A stretch of 64,000 nucleotides of DNA from Acidobacteriota bacterium (GCA_026393985.1 JAPKZB010000087.1:1-64000), one strand, 5' to 3'. Positions 16,036-24,894 are shown, counted from the stretch's first letter. The notes: generated from the letters alone by a model not told the origin. A program made the numbers and translations.

Positions 16036-16869
16036 ATGCGTATGCGTGTCTTTTTTCTCGTAGTTCTGCCCTTGCTGGCGGCCGATCCGCTGACGGAAAA
16101 GGTGACGGCGTGGCGGACGAAGTACGAAGCCGGGCTGAAGAGTGACACGGGGTGGCTCTCGGTGGCCGGGCTCTACTGGCTCGAGCAGGGCGCGAATCCG
16201 GCGGGGACGGCGGCGTCGAACAAGATTGTGCTGCCGGCCGGGCCGGCCGTGGCGGGGACGTTTGAGCGGGTGGGGGACCGGGTGAAGTGGAAGCCGGCGA
16301 ACGGACCGGCGCGGACGCTGCGGTCCGACAAAGACGGCGCGCAGCCGGAGCTGCTGACCATTGACCGGTTGACGATGTTTGTCATCGACCGCAACGGCAA
16401 GATCGGCATCCGGATGCGGGACCCGCAGTCGAAGATGCGGCGCGAGTTTCATGGCACCAAATGGTTTCCCATTCGGGCGCAGTATTCGTTGACCGGGCAG
16501 TTCAAGCCGTATCCGCAGAAAAAGGTGGTAACGGTGCCGGATGTGACGGGGAACACGCTGCGGTACGAAAGCCCGGGCGAGGTGGAGTTTGCGGTCAACG
16601 GGCAGAAGGTGCGCCTGGAGCCGGTGCTGGATGAGGGGCAGCTGTTTTTTGTGTTCCGGGATAAGACCTCGGGCCGGCAGACCTATGGCGGAGGCCGGAT
16701 GCTGTACGCGCCGCTGCCGGGTCCAGACAACAAGGTGGATCTTGAGATGAACATCGCCAAGAATCCGCCGTGTGTCTTTACGCCCTATGCCACGTGTCCG
16801 CTGCCGACCAAGCGGAATACCCTGAATGTGGCTATTGAGGCGGGTGAGCTGGCGCAGCCGGGCCACTAA
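16036..16869 (+). CDS. Secreted DUF1684 protein
   Basis: 277 residues, starting at ATG 16036 or the in-frame ATG at 16042. Signal peptide MRMRVFFLVVLPLLAA. The DUF1684 family is recognised by SDTGWLSVAGLYWLEQG near the N-terminus, the central YPQKKVVTVPDVTGN and PGEVEF strand region, DLEMNIAKNPPCVFTPYATC and the terminal CPLPTKRNTLNVAIEAGE. The conserved CxxY..CPLP block near the end is typical. The function of the family is unknown; most members are exported or cytoplasmic beta-rich proteins of about 250-300 residues. It stands alone between a divergent neighbour and the FkbH operon. Confidence 0.88.
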   Translation: MRMRVFFLVVLPLLAADPLTEKVTAWRTKYEAGLKSDTGWLSVAGLYWLEQGANPAGTAASNKIVLPAGPAVAGTFERVGDRVKWKPANGPARTLRSDKDGAQPELLTIDRLTMFVIDRNGKIGIRMRDPQSKMRREFHGTKWFPIRAQYSLTGQFKPYPQKKVVTVPDVTGNTLRYESPGEVEFAVNGQKVRLEPVLDEGQLFFVFRDKTSGRQTYGGGRMLYAPLPGPDNKVDLEMNIAKNPPCVFTPYATCPLPTKRNTLNVAIEAGELAQPGH

Positions 16870-16876
16870 AGCCGGT

Positions 16877-16885
16877 TGTTAAACT
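16877..16885 (+). promoter_or_regulatory. Extended -10 element before the FkbH-ACP gene
   Basis: TGTTAAACT fits TGnTATAAT with two mismatches and lies six bases before GTG 16892. There is no ribosome binding site between them, so a leaderless message is likely. Confidence 0.45.
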
Positions 16886-16891
16886 AACCTA

Positions 16892-18844
16892 GTGATCTGC
16901 ATCAGCGCCACGTTTACCGCCGAGCCGATCCAGCCGGTTTTGGAGTTCTGGGCTCGCCAGTTGGGCGAGCAGTGGCCGATTCAGTTCGCCCCTTACAACC
17001 AGGTTCTGCAGACGCTGCTGGACCCGGTTGGTTTGTTTGCCCGGAACCGGGAGGGCGCTAACGTGATCCTGGTGCGCCCGGCGGACCTGGCGCAGTTTGC
17101 CGGGGCGACGGAGGCGGACGAAGACCGGCGTCTTGAAGAGATTCTGGCGACGGCGGCGGCGCAACGGTTTGCTGTGCCGACGCTGGTGGCGGTCTGTCCG
17201 CCGCGGCAGGTGCGAGTGGCGCCGCAGCCGCATCTGCTGGTGGTGAACACGGAGCGTTATCCGGTGGAGCAGTGGGCGGATGAGGCGGCGGACCGGCTGG
17301 GCCGGATCCCCTACACGCCGGCCTACTTCACGGCGCTGGGCACGGCGGTGGCGCGGCTGCTGCACGCGCTGCGGCGGCCTCCGTTCAAGGTTATTGCCCT
17401 CGACTGCGACCACACGCTATGGGCCGGGGTGTGCGGCGAGGACGGGCCGACGGGGGTGACGATTGACGGGCCGCGGCGCGCGCTGCAGAAGTTTTTGCTG
17501 CGGCAGCGCGAGATGGGGATGCTGCTGGCGCTCTCGTCGAAGAACAACCCGGATGATGTGTGGCAGACGTTCGCGGCGCATCCGGAGATGGTGCTGCGGC
17601 GGGAGCACATTACGGCGCACCGGCTGAGCTGGGCGCCGAAGGCGCAGGGACTGCGGGAGATGGCGGCCGAGCTTTCGCTGGGGGCCGATTCGTTCCTGCT
17701 GCTCGACGATAATCCGAAAGAGATTGGCGAACTCGGGGAGGGGGCGCCGGAGGTGTTGGGGCTGACGCTGCCGGAGACGGGGATCGCGCACTATCTGGAC
17801 CATGTGTGGGCGTTCGACCATCCGGTGGTGACGGAGGCGGACCGGAGCCGGGCGGCGACTTATCAACTGCAGCAGTCGTTTGCGGCAGCGGCGAGTCTTG
17901 AGCACTTCTATGAAACGCTGCAGCTGCGAGTGGACATTCACCGGCTGCATCCACAGGAGTTGCCGCGGGCGGCGCAACTGACGCAGCGGACTAACCAATT
18001 CAACTTCACGACGCGGCGGCGGAGCGAGGCGGAGCTGGCGGGTTTGGAGGCGTATTCGATTCACGTGGCCGACCGGTTTGGCGAGTACGGCTTCACGGGT
18101 CTGGTGGTGGTGGCCGATGGGATTGTGGATACGTTTCTGCTGAGCTGCCGGGTGCTGGGCCGGGGCGTGGAACACGCCGTGGTGCGGTGGCTGGGCGAGC
18201 ACTTTGCGGCGCTGACGTTGGAGCTGATTCCTACGGCGCGCAATGCTCCGGCGCGGAGCTTTTTGCGGGAGTTGACGGGGCGGGAACAGGGGACGGTGAC
18301 GCTGAGCGCGGCGCAGATGCGGGCGGTCGAGTTTTCGGCTCCGGCACCGGCGGAGACTGCCGCGGCGCCGGCCGTGGCGGTGGCGGCGGCGGGCCGGTTT
18401 GCGGGTTATCAGCGGATTGCGACGCAACTCGATACGGTCGAGCGGATTCAGGCGGCCATGGCGGCCGAGCAGCGGGAGGCGGCGCCGGCGCGGGAGGTGG
18501 CGAGTCCGCCGGTGACGGAGACGGAGCGGCGGCTGGCGGCGATCTGGTCTGAGCTTCTGGGGCAGTCGGCGATCTCGACCGGGGACAACTTTTTTGACCT
18601 GGGGGGGCACTCGCTGCTGGCGGTGCTGCTGGTGACGCGGGTGCAGGAGGAGTTTGGCATGGAGCTGTCGATGGACGATGTCTACTCGGCCGATACCACG
18701 CTGGCCAAGTTGGCGATGATTGTCGAGACGCAGCAGTTGCGCACGTATGACCCGGCGGAGGTAGCGGCGGTGATTCGCGAAATTGAGACGTTGTCGGAAG
18801 AAGAGGTCCGGTTGGAAATCTCCCGCCTATGCGCGTTCTTTTAA
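16892..18844 (+). CDS. FkbH-like HAD-IIIC protein fused to an acyl carrier domain
   Basis: 650 residues, GTG start. Residues 1-160 are the FkbH N-terminal region. From about 168 the HAD motif I ALDCDHTLW (DxDxT/S) begins, then SSKNNPDD (motif II region), WAPKAQGL (Lys) and LLLDDNPKE (motif IV). Residues 300-480 form the GNAT-like part with RTNQFNFTTRR. An alanine/proline-rich linker (about 482-545) leads to a carrier domain with DNFFDLGGHSL, where Ser574 is the phosphopantetheine site. FkbH enzymes load a glyceryl unit from 1,3-bisphosphoglycerate onto a carrier protein and dephosphorylate it. Here enzyme and carrier are one chain, but no ketosynthase, adenylation or acyltransferase gene is near. 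The 3' end overlaps the next gene by 16 bases, tying it to the glycosyltransferase-thioesterase fusion. Confidence 0.88.
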   Translation: MICISATFTAEPIQPVLEFWARQLGEQWPIQFAPYNQVLQTLLDPVGLFARNREGANVILVRPADLAQFAGATEADEDRRLEEILATAAAQRFAVPTLVAVCPPRQVRVAPQPHLLVVNTERYPVEQWADEAADRLGRIPYTPAYFTALGTAVARLLHALRRPPFKVIALDCDHTLWAGVCGEDGPTGVTIDGPRRALQKFLLRQREMGMLLALSSKNNPDDVWQTFAAHPEMVLRREHITAHRLSWAPKAQGLREMAAELSLGADSFLLLDDNPKEIGELGEGAPEVLGLTLPETGIAHYLDHVWAFDHPVVTEADRSRAATYQLQQSFAAAASLEHFYETLQLRVDIHRLHPQELPRAAQLTQRTNQFNFTTRRRSEAELAGLEAYSIHVADRFGEYGFTGLVVVADGIVDTFLLSCRVLGRGVEHAVVRWLGEHFAALTLELIPTARNAPARSFLRELTGREQGTVTLSAAQMRAVEFSAPAPAETAAAPAVAVAAAGRFAGYQRIATQLDTVERIQAAMAAEQREAAPAREVASPPVTETERRLAAIWSELLGQSAISTGDNFFDLGGHSLLAVLLVTRVQEEFGMELSMDDVYSADTTLAKLAMIVETQQLRTYDPAEVAAVIREIETLSEEEVRLEISRLCAFF

Positions 18845-21800
18845 CTTCCAATGCTTCGTACGAGCCGCCGCGGGGCGGTTCGACGCGGAGCAATCTGATT
18901 TGGCTTGAGGCGCTGGCGGCGGCGGGGCATGCGGTGCGGGTGGTGTGCCCGGCGCACGACGAGGCGGGCGAGACGACGCGGCGGGGGATTGCGATTTTGC
19001 GGGTGCCGGAGTTGACGCGGCACGTGGAGCGGTTGGCGGCGGAGATCGAGACGTGGAAGCCGGACTGGGTGCTGGTTTCGAGCGAGGACCTGAGCCACGT
19101 GCTGCTGCGGGAGGCGTTTCGCGTGGCGCCTGGGCGGTTGATTTTCGTGGCCCACACGCCGCAGTTTCTGCCGTTCGGGCCGGAGAGCTGGTACCCGGAC
19201 GCGGCGGCGACGGTGCTGGTGCGGCAGGCGCGGGGCGTGGTGGTGATTGGCCATCACATGGCGGGTTACGTGCGGGAGCACCTGGGGGTGCGGCCGGTGG
19301 TGATCCATCCGCCGATCTACGGGACGGCGCCGTGGCGGAGGCTGGGGCGGTTCGCGAACCGCTATGTGCTGATGGTGAACCCTTGCGTCGTGAAGGGCGT
19401 GACGGTGCTGGCGAGTCTGGCGCGGCGGATGCCGCAGCTTGAGTTTGCCGCGTTGGCGGGATGGGGCACGACGGCGGCGGACCGGGCGCTGCTGCGCGAT
19501 TTGCCGAACGTGACGCTGCTTGAGACGGTGCCGGATATTGAAGACGTGCTGGGGCAGGCGCGGCTGCTGCTGATGCCTTCGCTTTGGTACGAGGGCTTCG
19601 GGCTGATTGCGATGGAGGCGATGCTGCGGGGCTTACCCGTGGTGGCGTCGAATTCGGGAGGCCTGGCCGAGGCGAAGGCGGGGACGGGGTATGTGATCCC
19701 GGTGCAGCCGATTACGAACTACCGGGCGGAGTTCGACGACAACCACATGCCGCGGCCCGTGGACGTGGAGCAGGACCTGACGCTGTGGATGGCGGCGATT
19801 GCGGAGCTGACCACGAACGAGACGGCGTGGGAGGCCGAGGCGGCGCGGTCGCGGACGGCGGCCGAGCGGTTTGTGGGGGCGCTCGATGCGCGGGATCTGG
19901 AGCGGTATTTGCAGTCGCGGCGGAAGCTGCGGGTGCTGTTGGCGCATAACTCGCTTTACTATCCGTCGGCGGGGGGCGGGGACAAGTCGAACCGGCTGCT
20001 GATGGAGGCGCTGGCGGCGCGGGGGCATCAGGTGCGGGTGGTGACGCGGGTGGAGTCGTTTGGCGAGGCGGACCACGCTGCGTATTTAGAGGCGCTGGCG
20101 TTGCGGGGGGTGAGCCCGGCGGTGGGGGAGAGTGAAGTTAGCTTTTCGCTGCGCGGCGTCGACGTACGGACGTTGACGCGGAGTCCGTTGTGGCGCCCTT
20201 ACTTCCAACAGCAGATTGACGATCTTGATCCGGACGTGATTGTGACGTCGACGGATGACCCGGCGCAGCTGTTGTTTGACCTGGCGGTGCGGACGCCGCG
20301 GGCGCGCGTGGTGTATCTAATCCGGGCGACGATTGCGGTGCCGTTTGGGCCGGATAGCTCCGGGGTGAATGCGGAGCGGACGCAGTGGTTGGCGCAGGCG
20401 GACGGGGTGGTGGGGGTGTCGCACTACGTGGCGGGTTATGCGCGGGAGCATGGGGGATTGACGCAGGCGATTCACGTACCGATTTCGCTGCTCGAGCCGG
20501 GGCCGGCGCCGTTGTTGGGCCGGTTCGATAACCCGTATGTGCTGATGGTGAACCCGTGCGCGGTGAAGGGAATTGCGATTTTGCTGGGGCTGGCGGACGC
20601 GATGCCGGAGGTGACCTTCGGGGCGGTGGCTTCGTGGGGCACGACGCAGGAGGACCTGGCGGAGCTGGCCAAGCGGCCGAACATCCGGCTGCTGCCGCGG
20701 ACCGACAACATTGACGAGCTGCTCGCGCAGGCGCGGGTGACGCTGGTGCCTTCGGTGTGGGCGGAGGCGCGGAGCCGGATGGTGCTCGAGAGCCTGTCGC
20801 GGGGCGTGCCGGTGTTGGGCGCCAACGTGGGCGGGCTGCACGAGGCGATGCTGGGCGTGCCGTATCTGCTGCCGGTGAACCCGGTGACGACGTACCGGGG
20901 TACGGTGGACGAGCACATGGTGCCGGTGGCGGAGGTGCCGCCGCAGAATCTGGAGCCTTGGATGGAGGCTCTGCGGCGGTTGACGACGGACCGGCGGCAT
21001 TGGGAGAAGCTCTCGGCGTTGTCGCGCGAGAAGGCGCTCGCCTACATGGAGAACCTGACCGTGCTGCCGTTTGAGGCTTACTGCGAGAGTTTGCAGCATG
21101 TGGACAAGCGCGGGGTGGCGGCGCGGGGCCCGGAGGCGGGGCCGCTGGTGGGGCTGAGCCCGGATCGGCGGCGGCTGCTGGAGCTGCGGCTGCGGGAGCG
21201 GGCGGCGTGGATGCCGGTGGTGCCGGCGAGCGGGCGGCGGGTGTTTTGCTTTCCGTGGGCGGGGGCGGGGCCGCTGGCTTACCGCGGGTGGCAGGAGCGG
21301 CTGGGGGCGGAGTTCGCCGTGATCCCGATCCGGCTGCCGCAGCGGGAGTGGGCCGGGATTGATGAGTTAGTCGAGCAGTTGGCGCGGCAGGTGAAGCCGC
21401 TGCTGACGGCGGACGCGGTGTTTTTCGGGCATTCCATGGGGGCGGGGCTGGCGTTTGAAGTCGCGCGGCGGGTGGCGCCGGGGCGGCTGGTGGTTTCGGC
21501 GGCGCGGGCGCCGAAGTTTCGGATCGGCTACGTACCGCCGGCGGAGCCGAGCGACGCCGAGTTGCTTGCGCAGTTGGAGCGGCTGGGGGGTGCGCCGAAG
21601 GAGCGGCTGGAGGCGCTGCTGCCGGCTTTCCGGCGGGATACGCGGCTGTTCCGGCGGTGGGTGTACGCGCCGGGCGAGCCGTTGGCGATGCCGGTGGTGG
21701 CGCTGGGCGGGGAGGAAGATCCGCAGGTGACGGCGGAGCATCTGGCGCCGTGGGCCGAGGTGACGACGGCGGCCTTTGCGCTGCGGACGTTCGCCGGGGG

Positions 21801-21864
21801 GCACTTTTACTTCCAGACCGGCAGCGCGTTTTTCGGCGAGCTGGCGGCGATGCTCCGCGACTAG
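18829..21864 (+). CDS. Tandem GT-B glycosyltransferases fused to a type II thioesterase
   Basis: 1011 residues in three parts. Residues 1-358 and 365-735 are two GT4-like GT-B glycosyltransferases that clearly resemble each other (each has YVLMVNPC.VKG, then WGTT, then EA..G.PYL or similar). The first keeps the usual YEGFGLIAMEAM (E-x7-E) donor site; the second reads WAEARSRMVLES, retaining the two Glu but not the glycines. After a linker, residues 797-1011 are a type II thioesterase/alpha-beta hydrolase: FCFPWAGAGPLAYRGW, nucleophile GHSMGAG (Ser about 869), Asp in GGEEDPQ and His in AGGHFYF. It has no signal peptide. It begins inside the FkbH-ACP gene. Thioesterases of this type act on carrier-bound acyl groups, so the obvious partner is the glyceryl-loaded carrier upstream. 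Overall product unknown. Confidence 0.85.
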   Translation: MRVLLTSNASYEPPRGGSTRSNLIWLEALAAAGHAVRVVCPAHDEAGETTRRGIAILRVPELTRHVERLAAEIETWKPDWVLVSSEDLSHVLLREAFRVAPGRLIFVAHTPQFLPFGPESWYPDAAATVLVRQARGVVVIGHHMAGYVREHLGVRPVVIHPPIYGTAPWRRLGRFANRYVLMVNPCVVKGVTVLASLARRMPQLEFAALAGWGTTAADRALLRDLPNVTLLETVPDIEDVLGQARLLLMPSLWYEGFGLIAMEAMLRGLPVVASNSGGLAEAKAGTGYVIPVQPITNYRAEFDDNHMPRPVDVEQDLTLWMAAIAELTTNETAWEAEAARSRTAAERFVGALDARDLERYLQSRRKLRVLLAHNSLYYPSAGGGDKSNRLLMEALAARGHQVRVVTRVESFGEADHAAYLEALALRGVSPAVGESEVSFSLRGVDVRTLTRSPLWRPYFQQQIDDLDPDVIVTSTDDPAQLLFDLAVRTPRARVVYLIRATIAVPFGPDSSGVNAERTQWLAQADGVVGVSHYVAGYAREHGGLTQAIHVPISLLEPGPAPLLGRFDNPYVLMVNPCAVKGIAILLGLADAMPEVTFGAVASWGTTQEDLAELAKRPNIRLLPRTDNIDELLAQARVTLVPSVWAEARSRMVLESLSRGVPVLGANVGGLHEAMLGVPYLLPVNPVTTYRGTVDEHMVPVAEVPPQNLEPWMEALRRLTTDRRHWEKLSALSREKALAYMENLTVLPFEAYCESLQHVDKRGVAARGPEAGPLVGLSPDRRRLLELRLRERAAWMPVVPASGRRVFCFPWAGAGPLAYRGWQERLGAEFAVIPIRLPQREWAGIDELVEQLARQVKPLLTADAVFFGHSMGAGLAFEVARRVAPGRLVVSAARAPKFRIGYVPPAEPSDAELLAQLERLGGAPKERLEALLPAFRRDTRLFRRWVYAPGEPLAMPVVALGGEEDPQVTAEHLAPWAEVTTAAFALRTFAGGHFYFQTGSAFFGELAAMLRD

Positions 21865-21873
21865 TGATAGGCT
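21865..21873 (+). promoter_or_regulatory. Extended -10-like element before the propeller gene
   Basis: TGATAGGCT follows the stop of the thioesterase fusion and ends eight bases before ATG 21882. The hexamer TAGGCT is a weak match, so this is a tentative call based on the same layout seen at other starts in the window. Confidence 0.3.
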
Positions 21874-21881
21874 GAGGCGAG

Positions 21882-23276
21882 ATGCTGGCGCTGTTGCCAA
21901 TGCTGCTGTGGACCGGGCCCGAGGTCACGCTGCTGGGCGGACCGTCGCGGGATGGGCGCGTGCTGTCGAACGTGCAGGCGCCGTCGCGGGACCTCGTGCT
22001 GTATGACGTGGCGGCGAAGCAGGCGCGGACGGTGGCGGCGGCCGAGGGGGGCGAGTACGCCTACTTTTCGATTGTCTCGGCCGATGGGAAGCGGGTGGCG
22101 TATGCGTGGAAGAACCGGGAGGGCTTCTATGAGCTGCGCGTGGACGGGCGGACGGTGTACCGGAACGAGGAAGCGGGCTTCGTGCAGCCGTGCGCGTGGA
22201 GCCCGGACGGCCAGGCCGTATTGACGCTGCTGTTCCGGCGGGACAATACGAGCCAGATTGCGATGGTGCCGCTCGCGGGGGGCTTGCCGCGGGTGCTGAA
22301 GTCGCTGGCGTGGGTGTATCCGAAGCGGATGGATCTGTCGGCGAATGGGAAATGGATCGTGTATGACACGCTGGCGGGCGGGGAGCGGCGGTTGTATGTG
22401 CTGGCGGCGGACGGGTCGGGGGAGCGGATGGTGGGGGAGGGGGTGTTTCCGCTGTGGCGGGCGGACGGGCGGCGGGTGGTGTACGCGGTGGGCGAGGATT
22501 TGTGGGAGTTGACGGTGGAGACCGGGGCGCGGCGGCGGCTGCGGGAGGGATTGGGGCGGTTTCTGCCGCTGGGGATGACCGCCGGGGACGTGCTGGTGTA
22601 CGGGGTGCGGGCGGGCGGCACGGAGGTCTACTACGGGGCGCGGCAGCGGGCTTCGCTGCGGTTTCCGGGGCGGAACGCGGCGCCGGCGTGGAGCCGGGAC
22701 GGGAAGTGGCTGGCGTTCGTCTCGCGGCGGGGGGAGGAGAATTTCGGCGAGGAGGCGCGGGTGCTGGTGGTGCGCGAGATGGCGTCGACCGTGGAGCGGG
22801 AGATTGACCCGGGCCTGGCGCTGGTGGACGCGCCGGCGTGGAGCGGGGACGGGCGGCGGCTGCTGGTGCGGGGGGCGGACCGGCAGGGCCGAGCGGGCGT
22901 GTTTGTGGTGGACGTGGCGACGGGGAAGGTGACGCCGGTGGAGCGGGAGGCGGGCTTTGAGCCAGGGCTGTTCCGGGCGGCGTGGGGGGAGGGCGATACG
23001 ATCTGGGTGCAGCGCGGGACGGAGCTGCGCAACGGGGAGCGGGTTTACCGGGAGGTGCGGGCGTTTGCCGTGCAGGGGAAGCGGCTGGCGGTGCTCTATA
23101 GCAATGGGCGGCTGGAGGTGGATGGCGAGGAGCGGGGGACGAGCAGTGCGCGGGAGATTGTCTGGCGGGGAGAGAAGCTGGTGGGCGGCGGGGCGTATGA
23201 TGCGAGCGGGGAGCGGGAGGCGTGGACGGAGTCGGACGCGCGGAACGAGATCTGGCAATGGGAGCTGCCGCGATGA
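21882..23276 (+). CDS. TolB/PD40-type beta-propeller protein
   Basis: 464 residues with a short hydrophobic N-terminus (MLALLPMLLWTG) that may act as a signal. The body shows repeated blades of the form W.[SR].DG..L: SADGKRVAYAWKN, WSPDGQAVLTL, SANGKWIVYD, WRADGRRVVYAV, WSRDGKWLAFVS and WSGDGRRLLVRG. This is the PD40/WD40-like fold of TolB and related proteins, usually used for protein binding rather than catalysis. A dipeptidyl-peptidase or prolyl-oligopeptidase hydrolase domain is not present. It is the first gene of a three-gene operon with the di-haem peroxidase (ATGA overlap) and a TPR protein. Confidence 0.78.
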   Translation: MLALLPMLLWTGPEVTLLGGPSRDGRVLSNVQAPSRDLVLYDVAAKQARTVAAAEGGEYAYFSIVSADGKRVAYAWKNREGFYELRVDGRTVYRNEEAGFVQPCAWSPDGQAVLTLLFRRDNTSQIAMVPLAGGLPRVLKSLAWVYPKRMDLSANGKWIVYDTLAGGERRLYVLAADGSGERMVGEGVFPLWRADGRRVVYAVGEDLWELTVETGARRRLREGLGRFLPLGMTAGDVLVYGVRAGGTEVYYGARQRASLRFPGRNAAPAWSRDGKWLAFVSRRGEENFGEEARVLVVREMASTVEREIDPGLALVDAPAWSGDGRRLLVRGADRQGRAGVFVVDVATGKVTPVEREAGFEPGLFRAAWGEGDTIWVQRGTELRNGERVYREVRAFAVQGKRLAVLYSNGRLEVDGEERGTSSAREIVWRGEKLVGGGAYDASGEREAWTESDARNEIWQWELPR

Positions 23277-24142
23277 GCGCGTGGTGGCTGGCGGCGATTG
23301 TGACGGTGCCGTTGGGATTGGATCAACTGATTCCGGCGCCGGCGGAGAACCCGCTCGAGCCGGGGCGCGTGAAGCGGGGGCGGGAGCTGTTCTTCGATAA
23401 GCGATTGTCGAGGGACGGGACGGTGGCTTGCGCGACGTGCCATGATCCGGCGCGGGGGTTTGCCGATGGCGCGGCGCGGGCGGTGGGGATTGGCGGGCAG
23501 GTGGGGCCGCGGCGGAGCCCGCGGATTGTGAACCGGGCGTATGGGAAGACGTTTTTCTGGGACGGGCGGGCGGCGACGCTCGAAGAGCAGGTGGTGCAGC
23601 CGATTGCGAATCCGGTTGAGATGGGGATGCGGGTGGAGGACGCCGCGGCGCGCGTGGGGTTGACGCGGGAGGAACTGGTACGGTCGCTGGCGAGTTACGT
23701 GCGGACGATTCTGGCGGGGGATAGCCCGTATGACCGGTTTATCGCCGGGGACCGGGGGGCGTTGACGGCGGAGCAGCAGGCGGGATTGAAGCTGTTCCGG
23801 GGCAAGGCGAACTGCGTGGCGTGCCATTTGGGTCCGAATCTGACGGATGAGGAGTTTCACGCAACGGGGCCGGTGGGGGCGGACCCGGGGCGCTTCGAGG
23901 TGACGCGGCGGGAGGGGGACCGGGGGGCGTTCAAGACGCCGTCGCTGCGGCAGGTGGCCGAGACACCGCCGTATTTGCACGACGGGTCGAAGGCGAGCTT
24001 GGAGGAGGTGGTCGAGTTTTATGACCAGGGGAAGGGAAGCGACCCGGAGATCCGGCCGCTGGGGTTGACGGCGGAGGAGAAGCGGCAGTTGGTGGCGCTG
24101 CTGCGGGCGTTTACGGGACGGGTGCAGGAGGGGTGGCCGTGA
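23273..24142 (+). CDS. Di-haem cytochrome c peroxidase / MauG family protein
   Basis: 289 residues from ATG 23273, which overlaps the previous stop as ATGA; an in-frame upstream extension is not needed. The N-terminal 15 residues are hydrophobic (export signal). Two c-type haem motifs are seen, CATCH (about residue 54) and CVACH (about 182), with the MauG/CcpA features RGRELFFDKRLSRDGTVAC, RRSPRIVNRAYGKTFFWDGR, VQPIANPVEMGM, and FKTPSLRQVAETPPYLHDGS near the C-terminus. Members reduce hydrogen peroxide or oxidise a protein partner in the periplasm. Length is slightly below the family norm (about 330), mainly from short loops. Confidence 0.9.
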   Translation: MSAWWLAAIVTVPLGLDQLIPAPAENPLEPGRVKRGRELFFDKRLSRDGTVACATCHDPARGFADGAARAVGIGGQVGPRRSPRIVNRAYGKTFFWDGRAATLEEQVVQPIANPVEMGMRVEDAAARVGLTREELVRSLASYVRTILAGDSPYDRFIAGDRGALTAEQQAGLKLFRGKANCVACHLGPNLTDEEFHATGPVGADPGRFEVTRREGDRGAFKTPSLRQVAETPPYLHDGSKASLEEVVEFYDQGKGSDPEIRPLGLTAEEKRQLVALLRAFTGRVQEGWP

Positions 24143-24894
24143 TTGGGCTGCTGCTGGCCTTTCAGTTGTGGCAGCCGGTGGATTGGCGGGCGCTTCTGCC
24201 GCTGTACGAGGCGCGGGCGACGAATGAAGCGGGGGTGCGGGATCTCTCGCTGTTTCTGCTGCGCGAGCAGCAGTGGGCGCTGGCGGAGCCTTGGGTGCGG
24301 CGGCTGGACGATGCCGAGATGCTGGCCGATTGCCTGGCGGCGATGGGGCGGAATGCGGAGGCCGAGGCGGAGTATGCCAAGGCGCCTTCGACGCGGGCGC
24401 TGGCGCGGCGGACGGAGTTGACGGGGGATCCGCAATATCTGGAGCAGGCGGTGCGGCGGGAGCGGAAGCCGGGCTACCTGAACGATCTGGCGCTGCTGCT
24501 CAAGGGTTCGGCGCGGGCCGAGGGGCTGCTGCGGGAGGCGCTGGCGGCGCAGGAGAAGACGCTGGGGCCGCTTCATCCCGAGGTGGGGACGACGCTGAAC
24601 AATCTGGGCAGTGAGCTGTTTGCGCAGGGCAAGCTGGGCGAGGCGGAGGCGGTGCAGCGGCGGAGCCTGCGGGTGCTCGAGACGGCGCTGGGGCCGCGGC
24701 ATGTGCGGACGGGGTTGGGGGCGAGCAACCTGGCGGATGTGCTGGCGGCGGTGGGGAAGCCGGCCGGAGCCCACTATGAGCAGGCGTGGCGGATTTTCAA
24801 CGCGCAGCTGGGACCGCGGCACCCCTGGACCGTAGAAGCGGCAGCAGCGGCTTCCGCGGCGCGTACACCCCAATCCAATGGTTTGAAAAAGTAA
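24139..24894 (+). CDS. TPR-repeat protein
   Basis: About 251 residues. GTG 24139 overlaps the peroxidase stop as GTGA; GTG 24133 in the same frame is an alternative. The N-terminal 12 residues are hydrophobic, possibly a weak export signal. From about residue 140 there are 42-residue TPR units of the kinesin-light-chain type, with the sequence LGPLHPEVGTTLNNLG and then LGPRHVRTGLGASNLADVL and LGPRHPWT. TPR proteins mediate protein contacts, so it may scaffold the peroxidase or propeller. Its last 98 bases overlap the end of the convergent cytochrome gene. Confidence 0.75.
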   Translation: MIGLLLAFQLWQPVDWRALLPLYEARATNEAGVRDLSLFLLREQQWALAEPWVRRLDDAEMLADCLAAMGRNAEAEAEYAKAPSTRALARRTELTGDPQYLEQAVRRERKPGYLNDLALLLKGSARAEGLLREALAAQEKTLGPLHPEVGTTLNNLGSELFAQGKLGEAEAVQRRSLRVLETALGPRHVRTGLGASNLADVLAAVGKPAGAHYEQAWRIFNAQLGPRHPWTVEAAAAASAARTPQSNGLKK

